This document shows positions 1 to 11,680 of a DNA stretch of 64,000 bases, in pieces. Position 1 is the first letter of the stretch, and each line of letters starts with the position of its first letter. A program made the translations under genes and the position numbers. The DNA comes from Isoetes taiwanensis (lineage: Eukaryota > Streptophyta > Lycopodiopsida > Isoetales > Isoetaceae), in NCBI GenBank assembly GCA_021234155.1, contig JAJEKV010000130.1:1880844-1944843 (forward strand), read 5' to 3'. Under the pieces are notes generated by a model, which worked only from the letters and a program-made list of their open reading frames with translations, did not search any database and was not told where the DNA came from.

Positions 1-1965
1 AAAATTAATAATGTAATTTAAAGCCAACCCAAAGCTATCATACATCTTGCATTTAAATAATTTATGAACAGATCAAAATTGTCGCACCATTGTATCCCGT
101 GATATAAGCCGCAAAGAATAATCTCTTATGATAATTCGACCATCTAAGTATAAATAATAATGAAAGCAAACCTGATTTGGTTGAATTTCATTGCTAGAGT
201 CCTCTTCATTGTCGAGTCCGCTACAATCTCCACATTAGAATCAGCCACAATGACCACATTACTACCGTAAGTTTCGCTACTTTGGAGACATTCCCACAAG
301 GATTCGTGCTTGGAACAAACTTCAAGATACCCATGTCACCTTTGGCCCTATTTGGATCTAATCCATGCCGCCCGCATTTATCAATTAACTGCGGCTTTAC
401 TCTCTTGTGGACTGCCAGGTTTCATCCCATGTCTCCTCGAAATTCAATAAGTTTGGGCCTAGTTTGCCCCTTATTACCAAATACCGGTCGGCCACTTTTA
501 CTCATGCTCAAGCTTTCCTTTGGGAAACTAAGTCTATTTATACCGCCTATTTGCTAAAACCAATTAAGGAGATTTTAAGCCCTTAATCCCATACGCCAAA
601 GCGTAAATTACAAGAACGCCCGTGATAAAGTGAAACTTACCGATATCTACAAGAAATATACTAGAAATAATCCGAATTACTCAAGAGAAATGAAATAAAA
701 ATGCATTATCAAGACTCAGAAGCTTTCGAGCTCGTAATGCAACAAAATATGATTGCATACATGCACCAACAACGCTAGCTTCCGTAAGAGTCATCTCCCG
801 CTAGTTACGATCATTTAGTCACCGCCCAAGTCACGCTTTGTCCGCCAACAGAGCATTAGGGTTCGGCCCATCGATTAGGGTTCGCCAATAGATAAGGGTA
901 CATATTATCAGATAATATAATTTCACAACTAACAATAAGATTACCAACATATGACCTTTAAAACAATCCTTTTTAAGCCCAATTTTTTTCTATTCAGCCC
1001 ACATGCTAATCTCTACATACACCTTTAACACCCATTGCATACTTAGGCTTTAAATTATGTCCCCATAATTTTGCCATAATCACCACATGACCATTGCCCC
1101 TAGTAAACTTAATGCATTCCAACAAGATGTTAGCATGCCAATTTCATGATATACATTTCTTCCTAGTTGTCAAAATAACCTCCTTATATCCATATCTTTA
1201 CTTCATGTTCTTGCTATTGTCCACTAGGTGGTCTTTCATTACCTTAATAATCTTTAGGAGTAAAATTAACCTATTCAGTTAAGGGCCCGCACTATCATCA
1301 AGGCCATTAATGAGTTCCTAGAAGCATACCTCCGGTTTCGAGTTATCTTTGATCATAGTCCCTTTATTGAAACCCACATACATATTGGAATATCATCATC
1401 AACAACTCGTCCCCAATATTCAAATCCCAATTAATATTCCTATAGTATCAAATTAACCTTTGCCCCTACTTCCATTGTCGCAAACCTAAAAAGGATATTA
1501 ACCAACAACATCATAAATGCCGCAAATGTTCATTAGTCTTAAGTAGAACCAAGAAAGTCTAACTATATTATAACTTAAGAAAAAAATGTCCAAATTCATT
1601 TACATAGCACTAGACAATCAAGTGGCAACAAATTATCATTACCAAAGTCAACCATCATACTATCAACCATTATTGTGGGATATGCATACCATACGTAAAA
1701 CACCATCAAGCCCAAGGAGCAACAACATTTTTTATTTAATGCATAGGTTAATTTTAAGAGAACAAGTTCATTCCAACATAATGTTGCAATGCTCCAAGTC
1801 ATATAGATAAATTGATCCCCTTATCCTAGACAAGGTACCATCACAATATTAGTTGCATTTATAGGATCAGGAGACATGTCCATGGACAACTAAGACCACT
1901 ACATATGGATTAGAGGATGGTACTAAAGACTTAAAGGGAACTAAGGCTAATGACCAGAGTAAGAT

Positions 1966-1968
<3 letters not shown>
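1..1968. other. AT-rich stretch without a recognisable gene
   Basis: Only short open frames occur here, on both strands, with no recognisable domain and no consistent splice pattern. The composition is AT-rich and plant-intergenic in character. I see nothing that I can name. Confidence 0.5.

Positions 1969-1970
<2 letters not shown>

Positions 1971-2008
<38 letters not shown>
1971..2008. repeat. (TA)n microsatellite
   Basis: An uninterrupted alternating AT run of about 38 bases. It yields a spurious Tyr-Ile-Tyr-Ile reading frame on the minus strand, which is not a gene. Confidence 0.95.
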
Positions 2009-2011
<3 letters not shown>

Positions 2012-2015
2012 CCCT

Positions 2016-2091
2016 CGCCCCACCGGAGGGGCGATAAGGTCCCATATGATAGCAAGATTGGAGGATCCCTTTGCTAGCAAAGGGACCCTCC
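2016..2091. repeat. Two hairpins next to the microsatellite
   Basis: At 2016-2033 CGCCCC and GGGGCG flank a six-base loop. At 2060-2091 a 32-base inverted repeat has arms GGAGG, one mismatch, then TCCCTTTGC, meeting at a TA centre. Both arms read directly from the sequence. They could be the end of a small foldback element or MITE, or a captured organellar hairpin. Function unknown. Confidence 0.75.
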
Positions 2092-2800
2092 TGCCGACTA
2101 AGTGTTAAAGGTTGTCTCTAAGGGACATTAGTGCAAACAAAGAATTGGTTGGGTTCATACAGAATTGTATCGAAAATGCTTGTACTACATAGATTGAATA
2201 GTTAAGGAAGAAACTAATAGTCTATATCCAATTAATTTGGTTCCAAAATAATTAAGAATAATACCAACCGTATATGCCCATTTTATTCTGGTTCCGAATT
2301 AACTGCAGAGCTCTTATCCAAGGCATATAATAATTATTAGCATAGCTGCTACCCTACGCTTGTAATAATTAGAGTAGTCATATCATAATAGCATTAGCTC
2401 ATATATTGAGCGATATATTTATGGTTAATCCCTACGTAGTAACCCTTTCATTTTCCAAATGATAGCTATTTCATATTCCAAGCAATGGCGGCAATGTTTT
2501 TGTAGATGTCAAGTTCGGTCACCTTCCTTCGTATGCTAAAACCATGCCGATTCATAATATCTTAAGCTTAGTTTCAAAGACGCAGATTTTCACAAGCAAC
2601 ACAATCGAGATTTTTGCAGTGAAGCAGGGGGGATAATGCTTTGCCAAAGATCGCGATATCGCTGGTGTAGGCCCAAATCGAAAGGAGTACGCGATTTACA
2701 TAGCATCGCAGGGCGGCCGAACATTCTTCATCAAGGTCGGGAATCCTTTTACAAGGAAACAACATGGTGGATGGAACCGCACTTTTATGCAAAGATATCG
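2092..2800. other. No gene identified
   Basis: AT-rich DNA. A 99-codon minus-strand frame at 2574-2873 has no recognisable motif and overlaps the plus-strand coding-like segment that follows, so I do not call it. Confidence 0.4.
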
Positions 2801-2803
2801 TAA

Positions 2804-3076
2804 AATGGAACACGCCTAACAGCCCGTATATGTGATGGAAATTATCGTGGTGAAACCCATCGGAAATTGGCAAGTGGGAAACTCCAAACCATAGTACACC
2901 ATCAAAGAATCGCAGGCATTAATGATCGGCGAGGTGCAAATGATACACCCGTAAATAACAAGTTTGATACACCCGGAAATAACAAGTTTGATTCATCCGA
3001 TGATGATGATTCATCCGATGAGGATGAACCCCATCCCATAAGCTCTTCCGAAGTCGCTCCTCGTGAGCAAATATAA
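2804..3076 (+). CDS. Acidic coding-like segment upstream of the B3 exon (uncertain)
   Basis: The frame is open from just after a stop at 2801 to a TAA at 3074-3076, with no clear ATG. It holds a short repeated peptide (NNKFDTPGNNKFD) followed by a Ser/Asp/Glu-rich run, DSSDDDDSSDEDEP. Acidic linkers of this type are common in plant nuclear proteins. It lies 83 bases before the B3-like exon on the same strand, so it may be the preceding exon, but no donor keeps the frame cleanly into the exon at 3160. The repeat NNKFD may just reflect a DNA duplication (AATAACAAGTTTGA twice). Low confidence that it is translated. Confidence 0.25.
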   Translation, partial: NGTRLTARICDGNYRGETHRKLASGKLQTIVHHQRIAGINDRRGANDTPVNNKFDTPGNNKFDSSDDDDSSDEDEPHPISSSEVAPREQI

Positions 3077-3159
3077 AATAGAGGCTTGGTATGTTTATGC
3101 TTTTGATTCCATCCATTACTTTAAACTACTTTATTATTTTCTATTATTTGCTTGAGTAG

Positions 3160-3414
3160 GTACTCGAGAATGAGAACAAATGGCGAGTCCACCAAAGGGA
3201 TATAATCGTTGACATCTATGGACCAGGAAATCGTAAGAGCTCACTGGTAGCAAAGAGTAGCCGAAGCTGTCTTGGTGTTGGCTGGAATGGTTTTAAGAAA
3301 AAGTATGGTTTAAGCCTTGGAGATGTTCTTGAGTTTACTTACACTGGAAAGAAATTTACATGGAACATGAAGATACCGAAGGGCGCAGCAATGCACAAAT
3401 TAAGGAAGGTTTAA
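3160..3414 (+). CDS. B3-type DNA-binding domain exon (partial)
   Basis: The frame opens directly after an AG acceptor at 3158-3159 (preceded in frame by TAG) and runs 84 codons to TAA at 3412. An AAG/GTTTAA donor at 3408 is an alternative end. The peptide contains KWRVHQRDIIVDIYG near residue 7 and GWNGFKKKYGLSLGDVLEF near residues 42-60. That second block matches the C-terminal half of plant B3 domains: a GW, an aromatic, a basic stretch, then L-x-x-GD and a hydrophobic strand. B3 proteins bind DNA in the nucleus. The N-terminal strands of the domain are missing, so this is one exon of a longer gene or a gene fragment. No expression signal is visible. Confidence 0.6.
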   Translation, partial: VLENENKWRVHQRDIIVDIYGPGNRKSSLVAKSSRSCLGVGWNGFKKKYGLSLGDVLEFTYTGKKFTWNMKIPKGAAMHKLRKV

Positions 3415-4131
3415 ACACAGTCTGTTATGACTATGAACATTAGTACTATGTCAGATATTCACTATATATGTTAAGAAATAGTCTATGTGCCAATTTTTCA
3501 AAACTATTGGCTACAGATTTTTGTAATTTTGCTAACTATATAACTATACTACAGACATGCATGTAGCTTTGCTGTAATACTCTATTAAATCCAGTTTTTC
3601 AAAGTAATAATATCAATCAGGCCATTTACTCAGTTAGTTTTCTTTAACTAAGGTTTATAAAGTTTCCAACAAATAACAAAGATACATTGCACCAAATGAT
3701 ACAAGTACTTATTTATCTATCTCAGAAACTGATTCCACCCACCTCAAAGATTGTATCAGATATCATAAACTTCCTTTGCAAGCAGTACCAAAAGTATTAA
3801 TAACCCATAGAGAAGAGTCCACAGCCACCAATAAAGACTATGATTCCCATGAATGGGAATTCCTTTGCTAAGTATATTACACTAACATGATTCCATTCAG
3901 CCTATATACCAAATTATTGATCATACAAATCAATCTTAGGAACCATTCTTTACTCAAGAACTTTGAGTATCTTGTGTCAAAATTTATTCTTATCAAAACC
4001 TTTGCAATTAACTCAATAAATTCCTATGCTTGGGAAGTCATTTAACCCTTAAATCAAAATATTATCCGGATTTTCCCAATTCAATAGCAATGTCTTGATA
4101 TCATATTTTAGGCCCCGGAAATTTTCATTTC
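3415..4131. other. No gene identified
   Basis: AT-rich DNA between the B3 exon and the end of the reverse-transcriptase relic. It would be the 3' flank of the latter. I searched it for a GIY-YIG endonuclease on the minus strand and saw none. Confidence 0.45.
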
Positions 4132-5945
4132 TCAATACCCCGAAAGCACCTTATGCCACACATCCTTCTTCTTAAATCCTTTATCAATAAAGCAGCTTGA
4201 TAAGAATTACCAAATCTTCAAAGACTCTAATAGGATTATTGTGCACATATAATAATATCCGGTTGAACCTCGCGGAAATGATAACATTGCACGCCATAAT
4301 ATATGGCCTACAACCGCTAGCATGGATAAATTTAACAGCTTTTGAAAGGTAGGTTGTTCCTTTGTCAAACCTATATGTATTATATAAACCAAAGATGACT
4401 TGCAATGATGTCAATAGTAACATTAAGGAAATCAGCTTTCATTCCAATGTGAGCATCATGGTCGGATATGTCGCTTTCATCCTTGATTACAAGGTGCTCC
4501 AAATTGTAGATAGTAACACCATTACCATTATTATTGAGTCCAAGGAAAGCCCTGACATATGGATTGTTAACACTAAGAAGATCATCCATATACCTGAATG
4601 TATATCTGAATGCAAAGAAGCCTCAGAAAAATTTACCTTCGAATTAATTTAGAGATAAAATCAAGCTCAAAAGCAAAATGATATAAGTTACACCAACCAG
4701 GACTAGAAGCAAATCCCATTGGGATACCCTTGATTTGCCTAAATACCCCATTATGCATTAAGAGAAAACAATTGTTCAGCAACCATTTGTTTAACCGTGT
4801 AAATAGGTCCATATCCATTCTCAGGCCATACTTTGCTTTCGTGAACCATATTCTTCCATTCCATCTTAATGTCGCCATTTTCCAAGATTTTATACCACAT
4901 ATCATAACCTCGCATTAACTTTTTTTTCTTAATTCTCCATGTCATCCTTATCACAATCTCCATAATGTAACAGATCCCATGTACCCCATCTAATGGGATA
5001 TTCTCGTAACATTTGGTTATATCAAAGAACAAACACGTCGTTAACCTTAGGAGGTAAGTTCCACATCACATCATAGATGGAATTGACTACCCAGGCCGCT
5101 TTGATCTTATTCTTTTGGAAAACATTAGCAGCACTGCATTTTTCATAACAAATTGTTGGCCACATGTCCGAATGAGATTAAGTCCAAATACAATTGCACC
5201 GGAGTAGAAAAATAGTTTCATGCGCATTGGTGATCCACCAGATTCCAATTTATGGGCTTTAAAAATGCCTAAAAGGTATGGTAATTCCATACTGAACATG
5301 TGTCCTATTCCCAACATGGAATCAATATCCTCCTGCACATGATTAATCAACTCTTCTCTAGTGATATCACACTTACAAAAATCATTGCTATTAAGCCTGA
5401 TAGTGGCAGCTTCTCTGATATGTAAGGGGCAAATAAACACGGGATTATTAGCAGCCTTTATCCACACCTCGAGATGTACAAAGTTATTAACCAGCCATTC
5501 AATATTTTACTCACATTTTCCTCCATACATAAGAATTTTTTCTTGGATTCACTGTTACTTTCTACAAACATTTTGGCCAGCCATCTGATTTCTTTTCTAA
5601 GATCATTTTTACATCGCTCAATAACCAGCCATCATATTCCACAAGAGAAAACCACGTAACGAGAAAAAACGCTTCAATGGTATTATCCATTTCTGCCATA
5701 AATTGCTCAATAGTGAATGGGTGATCTGGTATAAAGTTTAATCCAAGTTGAAACCAATTCCTCAAACCTTTACAATGAATAATATTCGTGTCCGGTTGTC
5801 CTGGATGTGTCCCATTTTCTCGATCAATAAATTTCAGAATCTTGGGATGCTACATACACATGCGGTTCCAAAGGACTGTAAACACAATTTTAGGTTTGTA
5901 GAACATATCCTTAAGGTTGCTGGTATACCTCCAACCAAATAATTT
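4132..5945 (-). pseudogene. Penelope-like reverse transcriptase relic
   Basis: Read on the minus strand, successive frames give the motif order of Penelope-like and telomerase-related reverse transcriptases. First comes GLNFIPDHPFTIEQFM (about 5690-5750), then LPYLLGIFKAHK with a following P-x-R (about 5250-5285). Next are FDITKCYENIP (about 4997-5030, the A motif), FRQIKGIPMGFASSP (about 4710-4745, the B motif) and FRYMDDLLSVN (about 4575-4600, catalytic Asp pair). A thumb-like region with FLNVTIDI follows, ending at a TGA at 4132-4134. At least four frame changes and some stops break it. Copia or gypsy enzymes are excluded by the F-D-I and GIPMG contexts, and LINE enzymes have no matching LPYLxGxxKxHK segment. 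No GIY-YIG endonuclease and no terminal repeats were seen. Confidence 0.7.
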
Positions 5946-7164
5946 GATTTTCCCATATATTGTAGCCATTGATCAAAAAATGCATTAAAACACTTTTAAA
6001 TGTATCATTGTAGACGCAATTTTATCAAGAACCTTTGAAAAATATGTTAAATGCACATATTTTTGCTTGTTTTCCTTAATAACTTGTAATTTTACTCTTC
6101 CATCGATCCTTTTACAAAAGATTCTTCTTTCTCGCTTAATACAATAATAAATATTCGTAAAAGGTATTCAAAAAACTTTGTATTTTTTATTTAATACTCT
6201 TGATGATACTTGCAAAATTTGGGATAAACCCATACATATTGGCGTAATAAGGTAAAACCCATATATTTTGACCATGAGGTCGAGAGTTAACATGCAGCAT
6301 GCTTCATCAAAATATATATATTTTAGCATATCGAGTAGGCTATGCTTGTTATACCCGAAGTTCTCAAAAACAGATATTGTTATTTGGTGCTCCGTGCAGA
6401 TGCATCGTATCGTTGATATTCATGATTCCTCCACATTAGTAGCCATTTTCACCAATTTTGGTGGCCTAAGTATGCCAGAATGCAGATATTATTTTTTGGT
6501 TTCTCTTTTAGCCAGGGGCATACCCGTTGCTATTATCATGAAGATGGTCCATCAAGAATTTCGGATTTGATAGTCTTTTTTCAATGATGTCAACCGCCTT
6601 AGAATTACCAAACTCCTCGCTTGAAATTGGCATTTTCATTTTTCAGCCAATCTGTGAGTCATTCTGAACATGAGATCCCGTGATCTTAAGATACCCAATA
6701 TATGAGATGACAACTTTCCTATCGGATCGTAGGGCCAACCATCCGCCATAAATGCAAATCTCATCCGAATTCTCTGCTCGTGCCATATCTTGTCCAAATT
6801 ATTAAACATGAACTGTAGACCATATGGTCAAACCATATGATATTATCGTGACACTTCTCATCCGGCCACCGATCACAGCTTGCATCCAGAAATGGGCAAT
6901 ACGTTCTCCAAATACGCCTGTAAAAATCAATCCTTGGCTCATTGGTTTTGGCCATATGGCCCTTTCCTACCAATGTGTACGTTCATTTCCAATTTGGCAT
7001 TTCTTCAAGAAGTGAAATACCGAAAGGTAGCTTAACATTTATTTTCCTGATATGTTTTGTAAACGAGATGGAATCCCTCTCACCTTTATTAACTTCATCG
7101 GACTTAAGCGTTTGAAAGATGATAAATGACTCTTTACTAATTGGAGTCAATACCCAAGTTTTTG
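5946..7164. other. Possible N-terminal remains of the Penelope-like element
   Basis: The minus strand has short coding-like patches, for example around 6761-6973 and around 6540-6640, separated by stops. They precede the reverse-transcriptase motifs at the distance expected for the N-terminal part of such an element. I recognise no domain in them, so the left boundary of the element is unknown. Confidence 0.3.
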
Positions 7165-7638
7165 CTAGCCCACAACATCACATTGGAATTGATCCCCATG
7201 GATCTCAATATTCCTACTAGACATAATAGGAAAACTGCCACAATTGAACAAGTTCAACTCCTTAAGATTGTAGGTTTCGATTTCCTCCTTAATTTTATCC
7301 TCTGAAGAAGGAACAGCATTATCTATGCTAGGCCCAGTAAATTGATCCGTACAATCCACATCATCAATATCAAATGCGGGGCAATTGTCCAAGGAAACAG
7401 CAGGCTCATCAGTTTTTTCCATGCTATTATCCACTTTGTTGTTTGGAGTATAAGTATACTTGAGTGAATTCTGTTTTTCCAGAGCAGTTAAGCCTTTAAT
7501 GAAAGCATCCATGTGAGCACTTGGAAGCTTCTTGTAGGTATCCACAATCAAGTCATGACATCTACCATAATCAGCATCTTTAAAACTTGAAACTAATCCA
7601 AGCATGTTGTTGAATCCAAGGAACAAGACCAGCGACAT
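7165..7638 (-). CDS. Unidentified acidic ORF or exon
   Basis: A 157-codon frame on the minus strand, open about ten codons further upstream. The product starts with a hydrophobic stretch (MSLVLFLGFNNMLGLVSSF), then a mixed helix-like part, then an acidic half rich in Asp/Glu with PAFDIDDVDCTDQF. Composition and length look coding, but no family is recognised. A second short frame just upstream (7646-7840, -) with WLRGIIKGWDIQRG could be the preceding exon. Both lie upstream of the Penelope-like enzyme on the same strand, so this could be an ORF1-like protein of that element or a separate host gene. Confidence 0.35.
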   Translation of the reverse strand: MSLVLFLGFNNMLGLVSSFKDADYGRCHDLIVDTYKKLPSAHMDAFIKGLTALEKQNSLKYTYTPNNKVDNSMEKTDEPAVSLDNCPAFDIDDVDCTDQFTGPSIDNAVPSSEDKIKEEIETYNLKELNLFNCGSFPIMSSRNIEIHGDQFQCDVVG

Positions 7639-7840
7639 ATCTCCATCACCTAGTGTGCATTCTTTTGCAGATAATTAAGTTATGTACCTCCTGTAATTTG
7701 ATGCACGCCATGACAAATTGGACAGTTTTGTTGGGTGCCAAAATACCTCTTTGAATATCCCAGCCTTTGATAATTCCTCGAAGCCAAATAGGTCTACCAA
7801 GATTGGAATTCTCAGACACCAGGTTTTTCAATGCTAACAA

Positions 7841-8261
7841 AGATGGTTGAAGAGACTAGCATCATTATTTTGAGCAACAGCTTCCTATATAAAGCATAAA
7901 AATCAGTATAAAAGAAAATATACGTGAAGGTATAAGTGAAAGTATAAGAGAACACAACTTAAAACAATAGTCCCAATGACCTCTATGGCTCACACCAGTA
8001 AAACCAGTGATTCAAAATGGGGAGATATATAAATTGGCCTAGTCAAGACCTCATGCATTAACCAGACATCCAAGGAGTCCTATATTAACTAGATAGGAAA
8101 CCTGAATTTATTGAACCCTAAAAAGGGAAACCATAGAGGTCATGGGACTAAATACATGGTTTTGGGGCTTGAGAAATCAGTCCTCTACTAGGTAGCCTTA
8201 ATGGTTAGTTGTTATGTTCTAGTTTATAACAACTAAAATTAAAATAGTACCAGATCCATGG
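7841..8261. other. No gene identified
   Basis: Intergenic or intron-like AT-rich DNA. The segment may belong to the third member of the TA-flanked repeat family, whose end is at 8262-8372, but similarity to the 53-59 kb copies fades quickly. Confidence 0.35.
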
Positions 8262-8372
8262 ATGGGCACAGGTAACGCCAGATTTACCCTTCTCGGCGCT
8301 CTAGCGAGGTGCTAGTGTTTGGAGTAATAGTGTTTGCTAGATTAGATCCTAGTAAATAGCTAGTATATATAT
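8262..8372 (-). repeat. End of a TA-flanked repeat family (third member)
   Basis: Read on the minus strand, a short (TA)n run is followed by ACTAGGATCTAATCTAGCA, then TTACTCCAAACACTA and a CTCGCTAGAG-like block, then CTGGCGTTACC and GGCCCA-like sequence. The same blocks in the same order open the two 2.3-kb copies at 53423 and 56976, again straight after a (TA)n run. Similarity covers roughly 110 bases. Confidence 0.7.
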
Positions 8373-8779
8373 ATACTAGATATATAGTGTTTCGCTGGTG
8401 GCGGTTCAAAGTACGCCGAACAGAGGTTTCAAGGTAGAAAATTTGAATTTCAAAAATATATATATTTTTCGCGTCGCTGATTTTCCCGCTGTTCGCGTCT
8501 GACGCTGAAAAACTTTCAAGCAGACGCTGGACTAGAAGGTTTCAGTCGCGAAAATCTTCCGGACCGGGAATTTTTTTTGCCGTTTTTTACGCTTTATCGG
8601 CAAATATGTGTCAGATCATACAATTCATACATTCCGTATAAAACGTCTACCGTATTGAACCTATCCCCTGGACCAATGAGCATACTTTTGAAACCACCTT
8701 GAAAATGTATCTTCCCAGAAAAAAGAATCTTTATGGAATCTTTTGCAAGTTGAACTGCATAGGAATAAAGTTGAATAAA

Positions 8780-8874
8780 CTCAAAATCTGCAACAAAGAT
8801 CTGCAAGTGGAGTGATGCAAGTTTAGCTGCACCAAAGGAAAAAAGTCTCAAAATCTGCAACAAAGATCTGCAAG
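8780..8874. repeat. 28-bp direct repeat, 67-bp period
   Basis: CTCAAAATCTGCAACAAAG followed by ATCTGCAAG occurs identically at 8780-8807 and 8847-8874. A simple local duplication. Confidence 0.9.
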
Positions 8875-10828
8875 CTTTTGCTCTAGAATAGCAAAGATTT
8901 GTCTTTAACAAAGTTCATGATAACAGATTGTAGATTGTGTGGTCAATGACTTTTGTCACAAAACAAAAGCTTTATATTCATGACTCAAGTTCTAGGCGAG
9001 ATGGTAGGAGAGGAAGGGATGACACAATGTTAGCTCTGCCATTAAGATCAATAGAAGAAAATTACTCTACATGCCTAGTGAATGCAAAAAACAATACATG
9101 AACTTCCAGAGAAATCCTCTGGTTATAAGACATGCCTATTATAACAGCCTGTGCATTAAAAGATAGAAAACTAACCTGATCTCTTGGGAACTTGATCTCA
9201 TAACAACTAAGCAACCATAATCTTTGGTTACCTTTTTTTTATGATTGGGGCTACATAAGATATTCCTACAACAAAAGAAAGGCACAAATATGCAGATATG
9301 GAAGAAATCCAGCCAGTTGGCAAGCCATAAAAATAAAAAACCATTGAGGGTTGACCTAATCAGGTATGCACTGGCGGAGAAATAAACCAATTTTAAGAGA
9401 TTGCATAAAAAATATGGAAAAAGAACAGGAGCATGGGAGTTCACAATAATGATTTGCCAAACGAATTAACCAGCTTTTGCCATTTTTTTAACGGTGGAGA
9501 AAATAATGGCAATGGAAGAAAATCAGGAGGCCCATCTTATTTTGCATGATTGCTCCCATAGCTAAAACATCCACTGCGTGAGATGAACAACATGGATACA
9601 GTAAATAAAGTATATAGAGATTGCATTAATGGTCTGCAAGTGTAGAAATAAGTCTCAAACAACTGCAATGGATCTGTGACAAAAGGACGCATCTAGCTTC
9701 ATTTTGCCAATGCAGGCACCAAGTTTCTAGGGTGATCGCCATAACAGCCAAAATAATATTAGTCAATACTGATAAATCATACAATTGAAGCTCCTTTCTT
9801 CAAACTCTAATCAATTGCAGCAGTTGAATTTAAGGAAGCCCTAACCTATAGTCCACCCTTACCAGCCAAATGATCCAGACCCAAAAAGAACAAATCCCTA
9901 GTTAAAAAATAACATTGATAGAATAATCCTTTACAGAATACACTTACAGAATAAATATTTGCAGAATCACAGCCCCAAATATTGCGTATATGCTGTAATC
10001 GTCTGCTTAATCTTGTACGGGTGCATGCAAAAACCTGAGTACACAATATTGGGAACAACTAATGAAAAGTATGAATCCGTAAAAATGATGGGTAACAACA
10101 ACAAAATGAAGCAGGCATTTACTTATCCATTCTTTAACCAACGGTATTTCAGCTTTAAACTAACAATGGATACTTTGAAAAACAAAAACGAAATACCTGG
10201 AAATGGAGGTACACTTGATATAGCCTGCAAAGCATTCATAGTTGTATAAAAATCATTAGTCATAGTCCAAATTTTTATTTTTGAAATAACAATGAAAGCA
10301 CTCAGTTCTCAAAATCAACCTAGCGTCAACAACGGCAAATCATTTTGGAGCAAAATATAGGAAGTTCAAACATATGAAGCACAGGAACTTATAATACAAA
10401 ATAGAACTGGCAATGGAAGAAAACCCTGGATCGAGCATTACCAAGAGAAGTGTCTGCCAGAATAAATAGAAAAAGTATTCAAGATTCTATTCTCGGCATG
10501 CATGCACATAGGATTACAGATATACAGGTCCACAGGGAGAAAGCATGCCTCAGCAGAGAAGCTCAAGCATTGCAACATCCTAGCCTGCATGAAATTACAA
10601 AAACTTAGGTTTTTAAAAAGCTTAACTGCAAGTCCAGTTCGTTATTCCTGAAAGATTAGCATTGATATTTAGTGCTGAACTACAAAACTCTGATATTTCA
10701 ATAATATAAAAAAAACCCGAGCTTTGATACGAACCCTAAATCTGGCTCCTCCTCATGGTCGTGGATGAGGAGAAAAAAACGTACATCTGCTGGTCATCTC
10801 GCTTTTATTGCCGACGTTTAAAACAGCC

Positions 10829-10870
10829 GGTGTGAATGAACAGGTGTGAATGAAGAGGTGTGAATGAAAT
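10829..10870. repeat. Three tandem GTGTGAATGAA units
   Basis: GGTGTGAATGAACA, GGTGTGAATGAAGA and GGTGTGAATGAA stand head to tail. A short minisatellite, with no further role visible. Confidence 0.9.
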
Positions 10871-11091
10871 GTACCGTGGAATGAAAAGCGGAATGATTAC
10901 ATCCTTTCAGATTAGTTTTGCACCAATTACACATCGAAGCTATGGCGAATAAACTGAGGAGCAAAGACAAACCTTTGAGATTTCGTGGCCATGAGTATGA
11001 AGTTAAGAAGATGTTTTAAGGTCTTGAAGAAAAGAGAGTAGCCAAACAGAGGCGGTGCCCGAAAAAACAAAAGGTTTGAAGCGCATTTACA

Positions 11092-11205
11092 TTTAAACAC
11101 AAATTCCCCAAAAATTTGAATGTAATTTCCCCTATTTTGAAAGTTAAATGCCCCCTAATTTCAAAGTAATATGTCCCGCCAACTTTTAAACACAACTTCC
11201 CGCCA
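11092..11205. repeat. Degenerate 21-26 bp tandem repeat
   Basis: Five units begin at 11092, 11115, 11136, 11159 and 11185. Each opens with TTTNAAA and carries an A-rich centre followed by a C run (TCCCC, GCCCCC or TCCCGCC). The periodicity is clear by eye though units differ. Confidence 0.7.
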
Positions 11206-11680
11206 AAACACGTCGATAAGTGCATGTCTCGAATTAAATTTGGGGGGCTTTAAATGACGGATTTGAAATTCAAAATCTCTGCATTTAATAATAAGGTCCA
11301 CAATTAATTCCTCACACTTTCGAACCCATCAACGGTCCATTTTATTTGAAAAGGCCAAACTCACATGCATGACACTTGTCTTCCGCCTCATGAAAGGTCC
11401 ATACCCCTTAAAAGCCCTTCATTCTCCTCGATTGCATTTTTAGAAAATTTTGTGCTTTTTTGGCTTTCGCTCCGGCTTAACATCTGCCGCCTTCATATTC
11501 TTTACCCACAGAAACTCATTCTCGTCCCTATCCCGTTTGCGCTACACTCCCGAACCAGCCTATCGGCTGATCCAAAGACTTGGCTTTTGTGTTTCTACCG
11601 CTTACCTCATTAATTGGCGCCTTCCTCATTCATTGTCCTATCGCGATGGGAACCCCCCAGACACCAACCCCTCAGATTAC
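11206..11680. other. 5' flank of the gypsy element
   Basis: No gene seen. The five bases before the LTR (ATTAC) do not match the five after the 3' LTR (TACAC), so no clean target-site duplication can be read. Confidence 0.4.

Larger units (their letters stand above)
8373..11091. other. No confident gene; scattered splice-like signals
   Basis: The minus strand shows several plausible splice sites, for example TTTGCAG/GC and CCAG/GTATTT near 10190-10240, but the frames between them are too short to name. This could be an intron-rich host gene on the minus strand or plain intergenic DNA. Frames at 8594-8911 and 9139-9444 (-) have no recognisable domains. Confidence 0.3.

Noticed and set aside
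3415-4131. GIY-YIG endonuclease of the Penelope-like element
   Set aside because: No G-I-Y or Y-I-G pair with the expected spacing was found on the minus strand after the reverse transcriptase.
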